Below, one piece after another: positions 1 through 11,814 of a stretch of DNA of 64,000 bases. Position numbers and translations under genes: made by a program. Below the pieces are notes generated by a model. It searched no databases, was not told the DNA's origin, and saw only the letters and a list, made by a program, of their open reading frames with translations. The stretch is from positions 149,068,526-149,132,525 of the forward strand of contig NC_083560.1 in assembly GCF_019925205.1 (NCBI RefSeq). Reading direction: 5' to 3'. The first letter of the stretch is position 1. Every line of letters starts with the position of its first letter. The stretch comes from Metopolophium dirhodum (lineage: Eukaryota; Arthropoda; Insecta; Hemiptera; Aphididae).

Positions 1-289
1 TAGATTTTAGAACTCAATTATTACGTTTATATTAACATTTCTCATTAATGGGGTACATCATTTCAAATTAAAAAAAAAAACATAATTTGTTGACGAATAA
101 CACTTCAGACAATTGCAAATACATTTATCCACTATACATAAACTAGATGATCAGAAAACTAGAATTTAGAACTTAATATTAACGCTTATATGAACATTTT
201 TTGGTCTTGGGGTACATCATTTCAAATTAAAAAAATACATTATATGTAGATGAAAAAGACTTCAGACAATTGCAAATACATTGAGCACC

Positions 290-297
290 TATAAATA
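290..297 (+). promoter_or_regulatory. TATAAATA motif in monomer B (46-47 copies, example)
   Basis: The B tail GAGCACCTATAAATAGATT contains a consensus-quality TATA box, repeated at 472-bp spacing throughout region 1. In sequence this AT-rich, chance occurrence is likely. There is no gene downstream, so a promoter role is speculative; if used, it would give satellite transcripts. Confidence 0.25.
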
Positions 298-1978
298 GAT
301 TAGATGAACCCAAAACTAGAATTTAGAAATCAATAATTACGTTAATATTAACGTTATTCATTGTTGGGGTACATAATTTCAAATTTATAAAAAAACATAA
401 TTAGTTGATGAATTAGACTTAAGTCAATTGCGAATAAATTAGTCACCTATAGATAGATTAGTTAAACCCAAAACTAGATTTTAGAACTCAATTATTACGT
501 TTATATTAACATTTTTCATTAATGGGGTACATCATTTCAAATTAAAAAAAAAACATAATTTGTTGACGAATAACACTTCAGACAATTGCAAATACATTTA
601 TCCACTATACATAAACTAGATGATCAGAAAACTAGAATTTAGAACTTAATATTAACGCTTATATGAACATTTTTTGGTCTTGGGGTACATCATTTCAAAT
701 TAAAAAAATACATTATATGTAGATGAAAAAGACTTCAGACAATTGCAAATACATTGAGCACCTATAAATAGATTAGATGAACCCAAAACTAGAATTTAGA
801 AATCAATAATTACGTTAATATTAACGTTATTCATTGTTGGGGTACATAATTTCAAATTTATAAAAAACATAATTAGTTGATGAATTAGACTTAAGTCAAT
901 TGCGAATAAATTAGTCACCTATAGATAGATTAGTTAAAACCCAAAACTAGATTTTAGAACTCAATTATTACGTTTATATTAACATTTTTCATTAATGGGG
1001 TACATCATTTCAAATTAAAAAAAAAACATAATTTGTTGACGAATAACACTTCAGGCAATTGCAAATACATTTATCCACTATACATAAACTAGATGATCAG
1101 AAAACTAGAATTTAGAACTTAATATTAACGCTTATATGAACATTTTTTGGTCTTGGGGTAAATCATTTCAAATTAAAAAAATACATTATATGTAGATGAA
1201 AAAAGACTTCAGACAATTGCAAATACATTGAGCACCTATAAATAGATTAGATTAACCCAAAACTAGAATTTAGAAATCAATAATTACGTTAATATTAACG
1301 TTATTCATTGTTGGGGTACATAATTTCAAATTTATAAAAAACATAATTAGTTGATGAATTAGACTTAAGTCAATTGCGAATAAATTAGTCACCTATAGAT
1401 AGATTAGTTAAACCCAAAACTAGATTTTAGAACTCAATTATTACGTTTATATTAACATTTTTCATTAATGGGGTACATCATTTCAAATTAAAAAAAAAAC
1501 ATAATTTGTTGACGAATAACACTTCAGACAATTGCAAATACATTTATCCACTATACATAAACTAGATGATCAGAAAACTAGAATTTAGAACTTAATATTA
1601 ACGCTTATATGAACATTTTTTGGTCTTGGGGTACATCATTTCAAATTAAAAAAATACATTATATGTAGATGAAAAAGACTTCAGACAATTGCAAATACAT
1701 TGAGCACCTATAAATAGATTAGATGAACCCAAAACTAGAATTTAGAAATCAATAATTACGTTAATATTAACGTTATTCATTGTTGGGGTACATAATTTCA
1801 AATTTATAAAAAACATAATTAGTTGATGAATTAGACTTAAGTCAATTGCGAATAAATTAGTCACCTATAGATAGATTAGTTAAACCCAAAACTAGATTTT
1901 AGAACTCAATTATTACGTTTATATTAACATTTCTCATTAATGGGGTACATCATTTCAAATTAAAAAAAAAAACATAAT

Positions 1979-1998
1979 TTGTTGACGATTGTTGACGA
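1979..1998 (+). repeat. 10-bp direct duplication inside unit 5
   Basis: TTGTTGACGA is present twice in a row in the A monomer of unit 5. Together with a longer A-run this lengthens the unit to 484 bp. No other unit has it, so it is a private slippage event. Confidence 0.93.
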
Positions 1999-4900
1999 AT
2001 AACACTTCAGACAATTGCAAATACATTTATCCACTATACATAAACTAGATGATCAGAAAACTAGAATTTAGAACTTAATATTAACGCTTATATGAACATT
2101 TTTTGGTCTTGGGGTACATCATTTCAAATTAAAAAAATACATTATATGTAGATGAAAAAGACTTCAGACAATTGCAAATACATTGAGCACCTATAAATAG
2201 ATTAGATGAACCCAAAACTAGAATTTAGAAATCAATAATTACGTTAATATTAACGTTATTCATTGTTGGGGTACATAATTTCAAATTTATAAAAAAACAT
2301 AATTAGTTGATGAATTAGACTTAAGTCAATTGCGAATAAATTAGTCACCTATAGATAGATTAGTTAAACCCAAAACTAGATTTTAGAACTCAATTATTAC
2401 GTTTATATTAACATTTTTCATTAATGGTGGTACATCATTTCAAATTAAAAAAAAAACATAATTTGTTGACGAATAACACTTCAGGCAATTGCAAATACAT
2501 TTATCCACTATACATAAACTAGATGATCAGAAAACTAGAATTTAGAACTTAATATTAACGCTTATATGAACATTTTTTGGTCTTGGGGTAAATCATTTCA
2601 AATTAAATAAAATACATTATATGTAGATGAAAAAGACTTCAGACAATTGCAAATACATTGAGCACCTATAAATAGATTAGATTAACCCAAAACTAGAATT
2701 TAGAAATCAATAATTACGTTAATATTAACGTTATTCATTGTTGGGGTACATAATTTCAAATTTATAAAAAACATAATTAGTTGATGAATTAGACTTAAGT
2801 CAATTGCGAATAAATTAGTCACCTATAGATAGATTAGTTAAACCCAAAACTAGATTTTTAGAACTCAATTATTACGTTTATATTAACATTTTTCATTAAT
2901 GGGGTACATCATTTCAAATTAAAAAAAAAAACATAATTTGTTGACGAATAACACTTCAGACAATTGCAAATACATTTATCCACTATACATAAACTAGATG
3001 ATCAGAAAACTAGAATTTAGAACTTAATATTAACGCTTATATGAACATTTTTTGGTCTTGGGGGTACATCATTTCAAATTAAAAAAAATACATTATATGT
3101 AGATGAAAAAAGACTTCAGACAATTGCAAATACATTGAGCACCTATAAATAGATTAGATGAACCCAAAACTAGAATTTAGAAATCAATAATTACGTTAAT
3201 ATTAACGTTATTCATTGTTGGGGTACATAATTTCAAATTTATAAAAAACATAATTAGTTGATGAATTAGACTTAAGTCAATTGCGAATAAATTAGTCACC
3301 TATAGATAGATTAGTTAAACCCAAAACTAGATTTTAGAACTCAATTATTACGTTTATATTAACATTTCTCATTAATGGGGTACATCATTTCAAATTAAAA
3401 AAAAAACATAATTTGTTGACGAATAACACTTCAGACAATTGCAAATACATTTATCCACTATACATAAACTAGATGATCAGAAAACTAGAATTTAGAACTT
3501 AATATTAACGCTTATATGAACATTTTTTGGTCTTGGGGTACATCATTTCAAATTTAAAAAAATACATTATATGTAGATGAAAAAGACTTCAGACAATTGG
3601 CAAATACATTGAGCACCTATAAATAGATTAGATGAACCCAAAACTAGAATTTAGAAATCAATAATTACGTTAATATTAACGTTATTCATTGTTGGGGTAC
3701 ATAATTTCAAATTTATAAAAAACATAATTAGTTTGATGAATTAGACTTAAGTCAATTGCGAATAAATTAGTCACCTATAGATAGATTAGTTAAACCCAAA
3801 ACTAGATTTTAGAACTCAATTATTACGTTTATATTAACATTTTTCATTAATGGGGTACATCATTTCAAATTAAAAAAAAAACATAATTTGTTGACGAATA
3901 ACACTTCAGACAATTGCAAATACATTTATCCACTATACATAAACTAGATGATCAGAAAACTAGAATTTAGAACTTAATATTAACGCTTATATGAACATTT
4001 TTTGGTCTTGGGGTACATCATTTCAAATTAAAAAAATACATTATATGTAGATGAAAAAGACTTCAGACAATTGCAAATACATTGAGCACCTATAAATAGA
4101 TTAGATGAACCCAAAACTAGAATTTAGAAATCAATAATTACGTTAATATTAACGTTATTCATTGTTGGGGTACATAATTTCAAATTTATAAAAAACATAA
4201 TTAGTTGATGAATTAGACTTAAGTCAATTGCGAATAAATTAGTCACCTATAGATAGATTAGTTAAACCCAAAACTAGATTTTAGAACTCAATTATTACGT
4301 TTATATTAACATTTTTTCATTAATGGGGTACATCATTTCAAATTAAAAAAAAAACATAATTTGTTGACGAATAACACTTCAGGCAATTGCAAATACATTT
4401 ATCCACTATACATAAACTAGATGATCAGAAAACTAGAATTTAGAACTTAATATTAACGCTTATATGAACATTTTTTTGGTCTTGGGGTACATCATTTCAA
4501 ATTAAAAAAATACATTATATGTAGATGAAAAAGACTTCAGACAATTGCAAATACATTGAGCACCTATAAATAGATTAGATGAACCCAAAACTAGAATTTA
4601 GAAATCAATAATTACGTTAATATTAACGTTATTCATTGTTGGGGTACATAATTTCAAATTTATAAAAAACATAATTAGTTGATGAATTAGACTTAAGTCA
4701 ATTGCGAATAAATTAGTCACCTATAGATAGATTAGTTAAACCCAAAACTAGATTTTAGAACTCAATTATTACGTTTATATTAACATTTTTCATTAATGGG
4801 GTACATCATTTCAAATTAAAAAAAAAAACATAATTCGTTGACGAATAACACTTCAGACAATTGCAAATACATTTATCCACTATACAGTAAACTAGATGAT

Positions 4901-6173
4901 CAGAAAACTAGAATTTAGAACTTAATATTAACGCTTATATGAACATTTTTTGGTCTTGGGGTACATCATTTCAAATTAAAAAAATACATTATATGTAGAT
5001 GAAAAAGACTTCAGACAATTGCAAATACATTGAGCACCTATAAATAGATTAGATGAACCCAAAACTAGAATTTAGAAATCAATAATTACGTTAATATTAA
5101 CGTTATTCATTGTTGGGGTACATAATTTCAAATTTATAAAAAACATAATTAGTTGATGAATTAGACTTAAGTCAATTGCGAATAAATTAGTCACCTATAG
5201 ATAGATTAGTTAAACCCAAAACTAGATTTTTAGAACTCAATTATTACGTTTATATTAACATTTTTCATTAATGGGGTACATCATTTTAAATTAAAAAAAA
5301 AAACATAATTTGTTGACGAATAACACTTCAGACAATTGCAAATACATTTATCCACTATACATTAAACTAGATGATCAGAAAACTAGAATTTAGAACTTAA
5401 TATTAACGCTTATATGAACATTTTTTTGGTCTTGGGGTACATCATTTCAAATTAAAAAAATACATTATATGTAGATGAAAAAGACTTCAGACAATTGCAA
5501 ATACATTGAGCACCTATAAATAGATTAGATGAACCCAAAACTAGAATTTAGAAATCAATAATTACGTTAATATTAACGTTATTCATTGTTGGGGTACATA
5601 ATTTCAAATTTATAAAAAAACATAATTAGTTGATGAATTAGACTTAAGTCAATTGCGAATAAATTAGTCACCTATAGATAGATTAGTTAAACCCAAAACT
5701 AGATTTTAGAACTCAATTATTACGTTTATATTAACATTTTTCATTAATGGGGTACATCATTTCAAATTAAAAAAAAAACATAATTTGTTTGACGAATAAC
5801 ACTTCAGACAATTGCAAATACATTTATCCACTATACATAAACTAGATGATCAGAAAACTAGAATTTAGAACTTAATATTAACGCTTATATGAACATTTTT
5901 TGGTCTTGGGGTACATCATTTCAAATTAAAAAAATACATTATATGTAGATGAAAAAGACTTCAGACAATTGCAAATACATTGAGCACCTATAAATAGATT
6001 AGATGAACCCAAAACTAGAATTTAGAAATCAATAATTACGTTAATATTAACGTTTATTCATTGTTGGGGTACATAATTTCAAATTTATAAAAAACATAAT
6101 TAGTTGATGAATTAGACTTAAGTCAATTGCGAATAAATTAGTCACCTATAGATAGATTAGTTAAACCCAAAAC

Positions 6174-6620
6174 TAGATTTTTAGAACTCAATTATTACGT
6201 TTATATTAACATTTTTCATTAATGGGGTACATCATTTCAAATTAAAAAAAAAAACATAATTTGTTGACGAATAACACTTCAGACAATTGCAAATACATTT
6301 ATCCACTATACATAAACTAGATGATCAGAAAACTAGAATTTAGAACTTAATATTAACGCTTTATATGAACATTTTTTGGTCTTGGGGTACCTCATTTCAA
6401 ATTAAAAAAATACATTATATGTAGATGAAAAAGACTTCAGACAATTGCAAATACATTGAGCACCTATAAATAGATTAGATGAACCCAAAACTAGAATTTA
6501 GAAATCAATAATAGGGTACATAATTTCAAATTTATAAAAAACATAATTAGTTGATGAATTAGACTTAAGTCAATTGCGAATAAATTAGTCACCTATAGAT
6601 AGATTAGTTAAACCCAAAAC
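6174..6620 (+). repeat. Shortened trimer unit 14 (447 bp) lacking the palindrome
   Basis: In its C monomer the sequence runs CAATAAT then AGGGTACATAATTTC, joined near 6511-6513. About 28 bases are missing: the whole 16-bp palindrome and the spacer up to the G-run. The rest of the unit is intact. The B monomer also has a private CCTCATTTC near 6389. Confidence 0.93.
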
Positions 6621-7092
6621 TAGATTTTAGAACTCAATTATTACGTTTATATTAACATTTTTCATTAATGGGGTACATCATTTTAAATTAAAAAAAAAAC
6701 ATAATTTGTTGACGAATAACACTTCAGACAATTGCAAATACATTTATCCACTATACATAAACTAGATGATCAGAAAACTAGAATTTAGAACTTAATATTA
6801 ACGCTTATATGAACATTTTTTGGTCTTGGGGTACATCATTTCAAATTAAAAAAATACATTATATGTAGATGAAAAAGACTTCAGACAATTGCAAATACAT
6901 TGAGCACCTATAAATAGATTAGATGAACCCAAAACTAGAATTTAGAAATCAATAATTACGTTAATATTAACGTTATTCATTGTTGGGGTACATAATTTCA
7001 AATTTATAAAAAACATAATTAGTTGATGAATTAGACTTAAGTCAATTGCGAATAAATTAGTCACCTATAGATAGATTAGTTAAACCCAAAAC

Positions 7093-7564
7093 TAGATTTT
7101 AGAACTCAATTATTACGTTTATATTAACATTTTTCATTAATGGGGTACATCATTTCAAATTAAAAAAAAAACATAATTTGTTGACGAATAACACTTCAGG
7201 CAATTGCAAATACATTTATCCACTATACATAAACTAGATGATCAGAAAACTAGAATTTAGAACTTAATATTAACGCTTATATCAACATTTTTTGGTCTTG
7301 GGGTACATCATTTCAAATTAAAAAAATACATTATATGTAGATGAAAAAGACTTCAGACAATTGCAAATACATTGAGCACCTATAAATAGATTAGATGAAC
7401 CCAAAACTAGAATTTAGAAATCAATAATTACGTTAATATTAACGTTATTCATTGTTGGGGTACATAATTTCAAATTTATAAAAAACATAATTAGTTGATG
7501 AATTAGACTTAAGTCAATTGCGAATAAATTAGTCACCTATAGATAGATTAGTTAAACCCAAAAC
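7093..7564 (+). repeat. Linked-variant trimer (first of five)
   Basis: This unit carries TTCAGGCAATT in A (instead of TTCAGAC) together with TATATCAAC in B (instead of TATATGAAC). The same pair occurs in the units starting at 9925, 11815, 14648 and 17011, six, four, six and five units apart. TTCAGGC also occurs without the B change in the left part (948, 2377, 4275). It is a tag for multi-unit duplication. Confidence 0.9.
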
Positions 7565-9029
7565 TAGATTTTAGAACTCAATTATTACGTTTATATTAAC
7601 ATTTTTCATTAATGGGGTACATCATTTTAAATTAAAAAAAAAACATAATTTGTTGACGAATAACACTTCAGACAATTGCAAATACATTTATCCACTATAC
7701 ATAAACTAGATGATCAGAAAACTAGAATTTAGAACTTAATATTAACGCTTATATGAACATTTTTTGGTCTTGGGGTACATCATTTCAAATTAAAAAAATA
7801 CATTATATGTAGATGAAAAAGACTTCAGACAATTGCAAATACATTGAGCACCTATAAATAGATTAGATGAACCCAAAACTAGAATTTAGAAATCAATAAT
7901 TACGTTAATATTAACGTTATTCATTGTTGGGGTACATAATTTCAAATTTATAAAAAACATAATTAGTTGATGAATTAGACTTAAGTCAATTGCGAATAAA
8001 TTAGTCACCTATAGATAGATTAATTAAACCCAAAACTAGATTTTAGAACTCAATTATTACGTTTATATTAACATTTTTCATTAATGGGGTACATCATTTC
8101 AAATTAAAAAAAAAACATAATTTGTTGACGAATAACACTTCAGACAATTGCAAATACATTTATCCACTATACATAAACTAGATGATCAGAAAACTAGAAT
8201 TTAGAACTTAATATTAACGCTTATATGAACATTTTTTGGTCTTGGGGTACATCATTTCAAATTAAAAAAATACATTATATGTAGATGAAAAAGACTTCAG
8301 ACAATTGCAAATACATTGAGCACCTATAAATAGATTAGATGAACCCAAAACTAGAATTTAGAAATCAATAATTACGTTAATATTAACGTTATTCATTGTT
8401 GGGGTACATAATTTCAAATTTATAAAAAAAATAATTAGTTGATGAATTAGACTTAAGTCAATTGCGAATAAATTAGTCACCTATAGATAGATTAGTTAAA
8501 CCCAAAACTAGATTTTAGAACTCAATTATTACGTTTATATTAACATTTTTCATTAATGGGGTACATCATTTCAAATTAAAAAAAAAACATAATTTGTTGA
8601 CGAATAACACTTCAGACAATTGCAAATACATTTATACACTATACATAAACTAGATGATCAGAAAACTAGAATTTAGAACTTAATATTAACGCTTATATGA
8701 ACATTTTTTGGTCTTGGGGTACATCATTTCAAATTAAAAAAATACATTATATGTAGATGAAAAAGACTTCAGACAATTGCAAATACATTGAGCACCTATA
8801 AATAGATTAGATGAACCCAAAACTAGAATTTAGAAATCAATAATTACGTTAATATTAACGTTATTCATTGTTGGGGTACATAATTTCAAATTTATAAAAA
8901 AAATAATTAGTTGATGAATTAGACTTAAGTCAATTGCGAATAAATTAGTCACCTATAGATAGATTAGTTAAACCCAAAACTAGATTTTAGAACTCAATTA
9001 TTACGTTTATATTAACATTTTTCATTAAT

Positions 9030-9060
9030 GGGGTACATCATTTCAAATTAAAAAAAAAAC
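9030..9060 (+). other. Conserved block 1: GGGGTAC...TCATTTCAAATT plus A-tract
   Basis: Present in practically every monomer of all classes (A, B, C, X, Y). The block runs from GGGGTAC through CATTTCAAATT into 7-12 A residues and a C. Only a few positions vary: ACATC or ACGTC, CATTTC or CATTTT, and the A-run length. It places one rigid A-tract per monomer, at about 157-bp spacing. Given how freely the adjacent spacer varies, this looks constrained. The TGGGGTAC part is the longest G-run in the monomer. Confidence 0.85.
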
Positions 9061-9080
9061 ATAATTTGTTGACGAATAAC

Positions 9081-9104
9081 ACTTCAGACAATTGCAAATA
9101 CATT
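9081..9104 (+). other. Conserved block 2: ACTTCAGACAATTGC core
   Basis: Nearly invariant across monomer classes, with a central CAATTG palindrome. Allowed variants are ACTTCAGGC, ACTTTAGAC, GCAAACAC, and C's ACTTAAGTC. It sits 20-25 bases downstream of block 1's A-tract. Either selection (a binding site) or the limits of recent amplification could explain the conservation. Confidence 0.82.
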
Positions 9105-9138
9105 TATCCACTATACATAAACTAGATGATCAGAAAAC

Positions 9139-9295
9139 TAGAATTTAGAACTTAATATTAACGCTTATATGAACATTTTTTGGTCTTGGGGTACATCATT
9201 TCAAATTAAAAAAATACATTATATGTAGATGAAAAAGACTTCAGACAATTGCAAATACATTGAGCACCTATAAATAGATTAGATGAACCCAAAAC
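9139..9295 (+). repeat. Monomer type B (157 bp)
   Basis: Starts TAGAATTTAGAACTTAATA. Its left half is the most divergent in the family, with CGCTTATATGAAC and TTTTTTGGTCTTGGGG. It has a shorter A-run followed by TACATTATATGTAGATG, and a unique tail GAGCACCTATAAATAGATTAGATGAACCC. It occurs only in region 1. It has no counterpart among the X and Y monomers, although its tail is of the Y class. It contains a TATAAATA motif. Confidence 0.92.
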
Positions 9296-9452
9296 TAGAA
9301 TTTAGAAATCAATAATTACGTTAATATTAACGTTATTCATTGTTGGGGTACATAATTTCAAATTTATAAAAAACATAATTAGTTGATGAATTAGACTTAA
9401 GTCAATTGCGAATAAATTAGTCACCTATAGATAGATTAGTTAAACCCAAAAC
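9296..9452 (+). repeat. Monomer type C (157 bp)
   Basis: Left half (TAGAATTTAGAAATCAATAA, then the palindrome and TTATTCATTGTTGGGG) resembles region-2 X monomers. Right half (GTTGATGAATTAGACTTAAG, CACCTATAGATAGATTAGTT) resembles Y monomers. C therefore looks like an X-front/Y-back hybrid. It carries private changes: CATAATTTC instead of CATCATTTC, and CAATTGCGAATAAATTAG in the second block. Confidence 0.9.
9318..9333. other. 16-bp perfect palindrome ACGTTAATATTAACGT (example in C)
   Basis: The sequence equals its own reverse complement, with no spacer. It is present in the C monomer of nearly every trimer (first copy 339-354; deleted in unit 14), so once per 472 bp in region 1, and in most X monomers of region 2. 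A and B carry decayed versions. It could form a cruciform or bind a dimeric protein; neither is shown. Confidence 0.95.
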
Positions 9453-11340
9453 TAGATTTTAGAACTCAATTATTACGTTTATATTAACATTTTTCATTAA
9501 TGGGGTACATCATTTCAAATTAAAAAAAAAACATAATTTGTTGACGAATAACACTTCAGACAATTGCAAATACATTTATCCACTATACATAAACTAGATG
9601 ATCAGAAAACTAGAATTTAGAACTTAATATTAACGCTTATATGAACATTTTTTGGTCTTGGGGTACATCATTTCAAATTAAAAAAATACATTATATGTAG
9701 ATGAAAAAGACTTCAGACAATTGCAAATACATTGAGCACCTATAAATAGATTAGATGAACCCAAAACTAGAATTTAGAAATCAATAATTACGTTAATATT
9801 AACGTTATTCATTGTTGGGGTACATAATTTCAAATTTATAAAAAACATAATTAGTTGATGAATTAGACTTAAGTCAATTGCGAATAAATTAGTCACCTAT
9901 AGATAGATTAGTTAAACCCAAAACTAGATTTTAGAACTCAATTATTACGTTTATATTAACATTTTTCATTAATGGGGTACATCATTTCAAATTAAAAAAA
10001 AAACATAATTTGTTGACGAATAACACTTCAGGCAATTGCAAATACATTTATCCACTATACATAAACTAGATGATCAGAAAACTAGAATTTAGAACTTAAT
10101 ATTAACGCTTATATCAACATTTTTTGGTCTTGGGGTACATCATTTCAAATTAAAAAAATACATTATATGTAGATGAAAAAGACTTCAGACAATTGCAAAT
10201 ACATTGAGCACCTATAAATAGATTAGATGAACCCAAAACTAGAATTTAGAAATCAATAATTACGTTAATATTAACGTTATTCATTGTTGGGGTACATAAT
10301 TTCAAATTTATAAAAAACATAATTAGTTGATGAATTAGACTTAAGTCAATTGCGAATAAATTAGTCACCTATAGATAGATTAGTTAAACCCAAAACTAGA
10401 TTTTAGAACTCAATTATTACGTTTATATTAACATTTTTCATTAATGGGGTACATCATTTCAAATTAAAAAAAAAACATAATTTGTTGACGAATAACACTT
10501 CAGACAATTGCAAATACATTTATCCACTATACATAAACTAGATGATCAGAAAACTAGAATTTAGAACTTAATATTAACGCTTATATGAACATTTTTTGGT
10601 CTTGGGGTACATCATTTCAAATTAAAAAAATACATTATATGTAGATGAAAAAGACTTCAGACAATTGCAAATACATTGAGCACCTATAAATAGATTAGAT
10701 GAACCCAAAACTAGAATTTAGAAATCAATAATTACGTTAATATTAACGTTATTCATTGTTGGGGTACATAATTTCAAATTTATAAAAAACATAATTAGTT
10801 GATGAATTAGACTTAAGTCAATTGCGAATAAATTAGTCACCTATAGATAGATTAGTTAAACCCAAAACTAGATTTTAGAACTCAATTATTACGTTTATAT
10901 TAACATTTTTCATTAATGGGGTACATCATTTCAAATTAAAAAAAAAACATAATTTGTTGACGAATAACACTTCAGACAATTGCAAATACATTTATCCACT
11001 ATACATAAACTAGATGATCAGAAAACTAGAATTTAGAACTTAATATTAACGCTTATATGAACATTTTTTGGTCTTGGGGTACATCATTTCAAATTAAAAA
11101 AATACATTATATGTAGATGAAAAAGACTTCAGACAATTGCAAATACATTGAGCACCTATAAATAGATTAGATGAACCCAAAACTAGAATTTAGAAATCAA
11201 TAATTACGTTAATATTAACGTTATTCATTGTTGGGGTACATAATTTCAAATTTATAAAAAACATAATTAGTTGATGAATTAGACTTAAGTCAATTGCGAA
11301 TAAATTAGTCACCTATAGATAGATTAGTTAAACCCAAAAC

Positions 11341-11814
11341 TAGATTTTAGAACTCAATTATTACGTTTATATTAACATTTCTCATTAATGGGGTACATCA
11401 TTTCAAATTAAAAAAAAAAACATAATTTGTTGACGAATAACACTTCAGACAATTGCAAATACATTTATCCACTATACATAAACTAGATGATCAGAAAACT
11501 AGAATTTAGAACTTAATATTAACGCTTATATGAACATTTTTTGGTCTTGGGGTACATCATTTCAAATTAAAAAAAATACATTATATGTAGATGAAAAAGA
11601 CTTCAGACAATTGCAAATACATTGAGCACCTATAAATAGATTAGATGAACCCAAAACTAGAATTTAGAAATCAATAATTACGTTAATATTAACGTTATTC
11701 ATTGTTGGGGTACATAATTTCAAATTTATAAAAAACATAATTAGTTGATGAATTAGACTTAAGTCAATTGCGAATAAATTAGTCACCTATAGATAGATTA
11801 GTTAAACCCAAAAC
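11341..11814 (+). repeat. Trimer with TTTCTCATT variant
   Basis: In monomer A, ACATTTCTCATTAATGG replaces ACATTTTTCATTAATGG. The variant recurs in the units starting at 1, 1893, 3328, 11341, 13232 and 17956. The spacing is a whole number of units in each case, four units for 1 to 1893 and for 11341 to 13232. Confidence 0.88.

Larger units (their letters stand above)
1..6620 (+). repeat. Irregular trimer units 1-14
   Basis: Unit lengths here are 474, 473, 473, 472, 484, 474, 477, 475, 472, 474, 474, 477, 474 and 447 bp. Most departures are one-base duplications in short runs, for example ATTGGCAAAT near 3598, GTTTGATG near 3731, GTTTGACG near 5788, CGTTTATTC near 6051 and CGCTTTATATG near 6358. 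Substitutions are not correspondingly common. This could be older sequence or a stretch of poorer consensus quality. Confidence 0.85.
8981..9138 (+). repeat. Monomer type A (158 bp)
   Basis: Starts TAGATTTTAGAACTC and has a spacer with CATTAATGGGG, then the A-tract block and the ACTTCAGACAATTGC block. It ends with ATTTATCCACTATACATA and GATGATCAGAAAAC. Its right half closely matches the X monomers of region 2. Where C has the 16-bp palindrome, A has the decayed form ACGTTTATATTAACA. One copy per trimer; the poly-A run varies by one to three bases between units. Confidence 0.92.
8981..9452 (+). repeat. Reference trimer unit (unit 20), exact 472-bp period
   Basis: A typical unit of the homogeneous part of region 1. 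It splits into monomer A (158 bp), B (157 bp) and C (157 bp), each ending in AAAAC just before the next TAGA. The three monomers share two near-invariant blocks but differ strongly in their first 55 bases and last 40 bases. The unit can serve as the yardstick for the other 45 copies. Confidence 0.95.

Noticed and set aside
9000..9012. Near match to the budding-yeast ARS consensus in monomer A (TATTACGTTTA, 10 of 11)
   Set aside because: One mismatch in very AT-rich DNA is expected by chance, and a 64-kb satellite array does not fit a budding-yeast genome.
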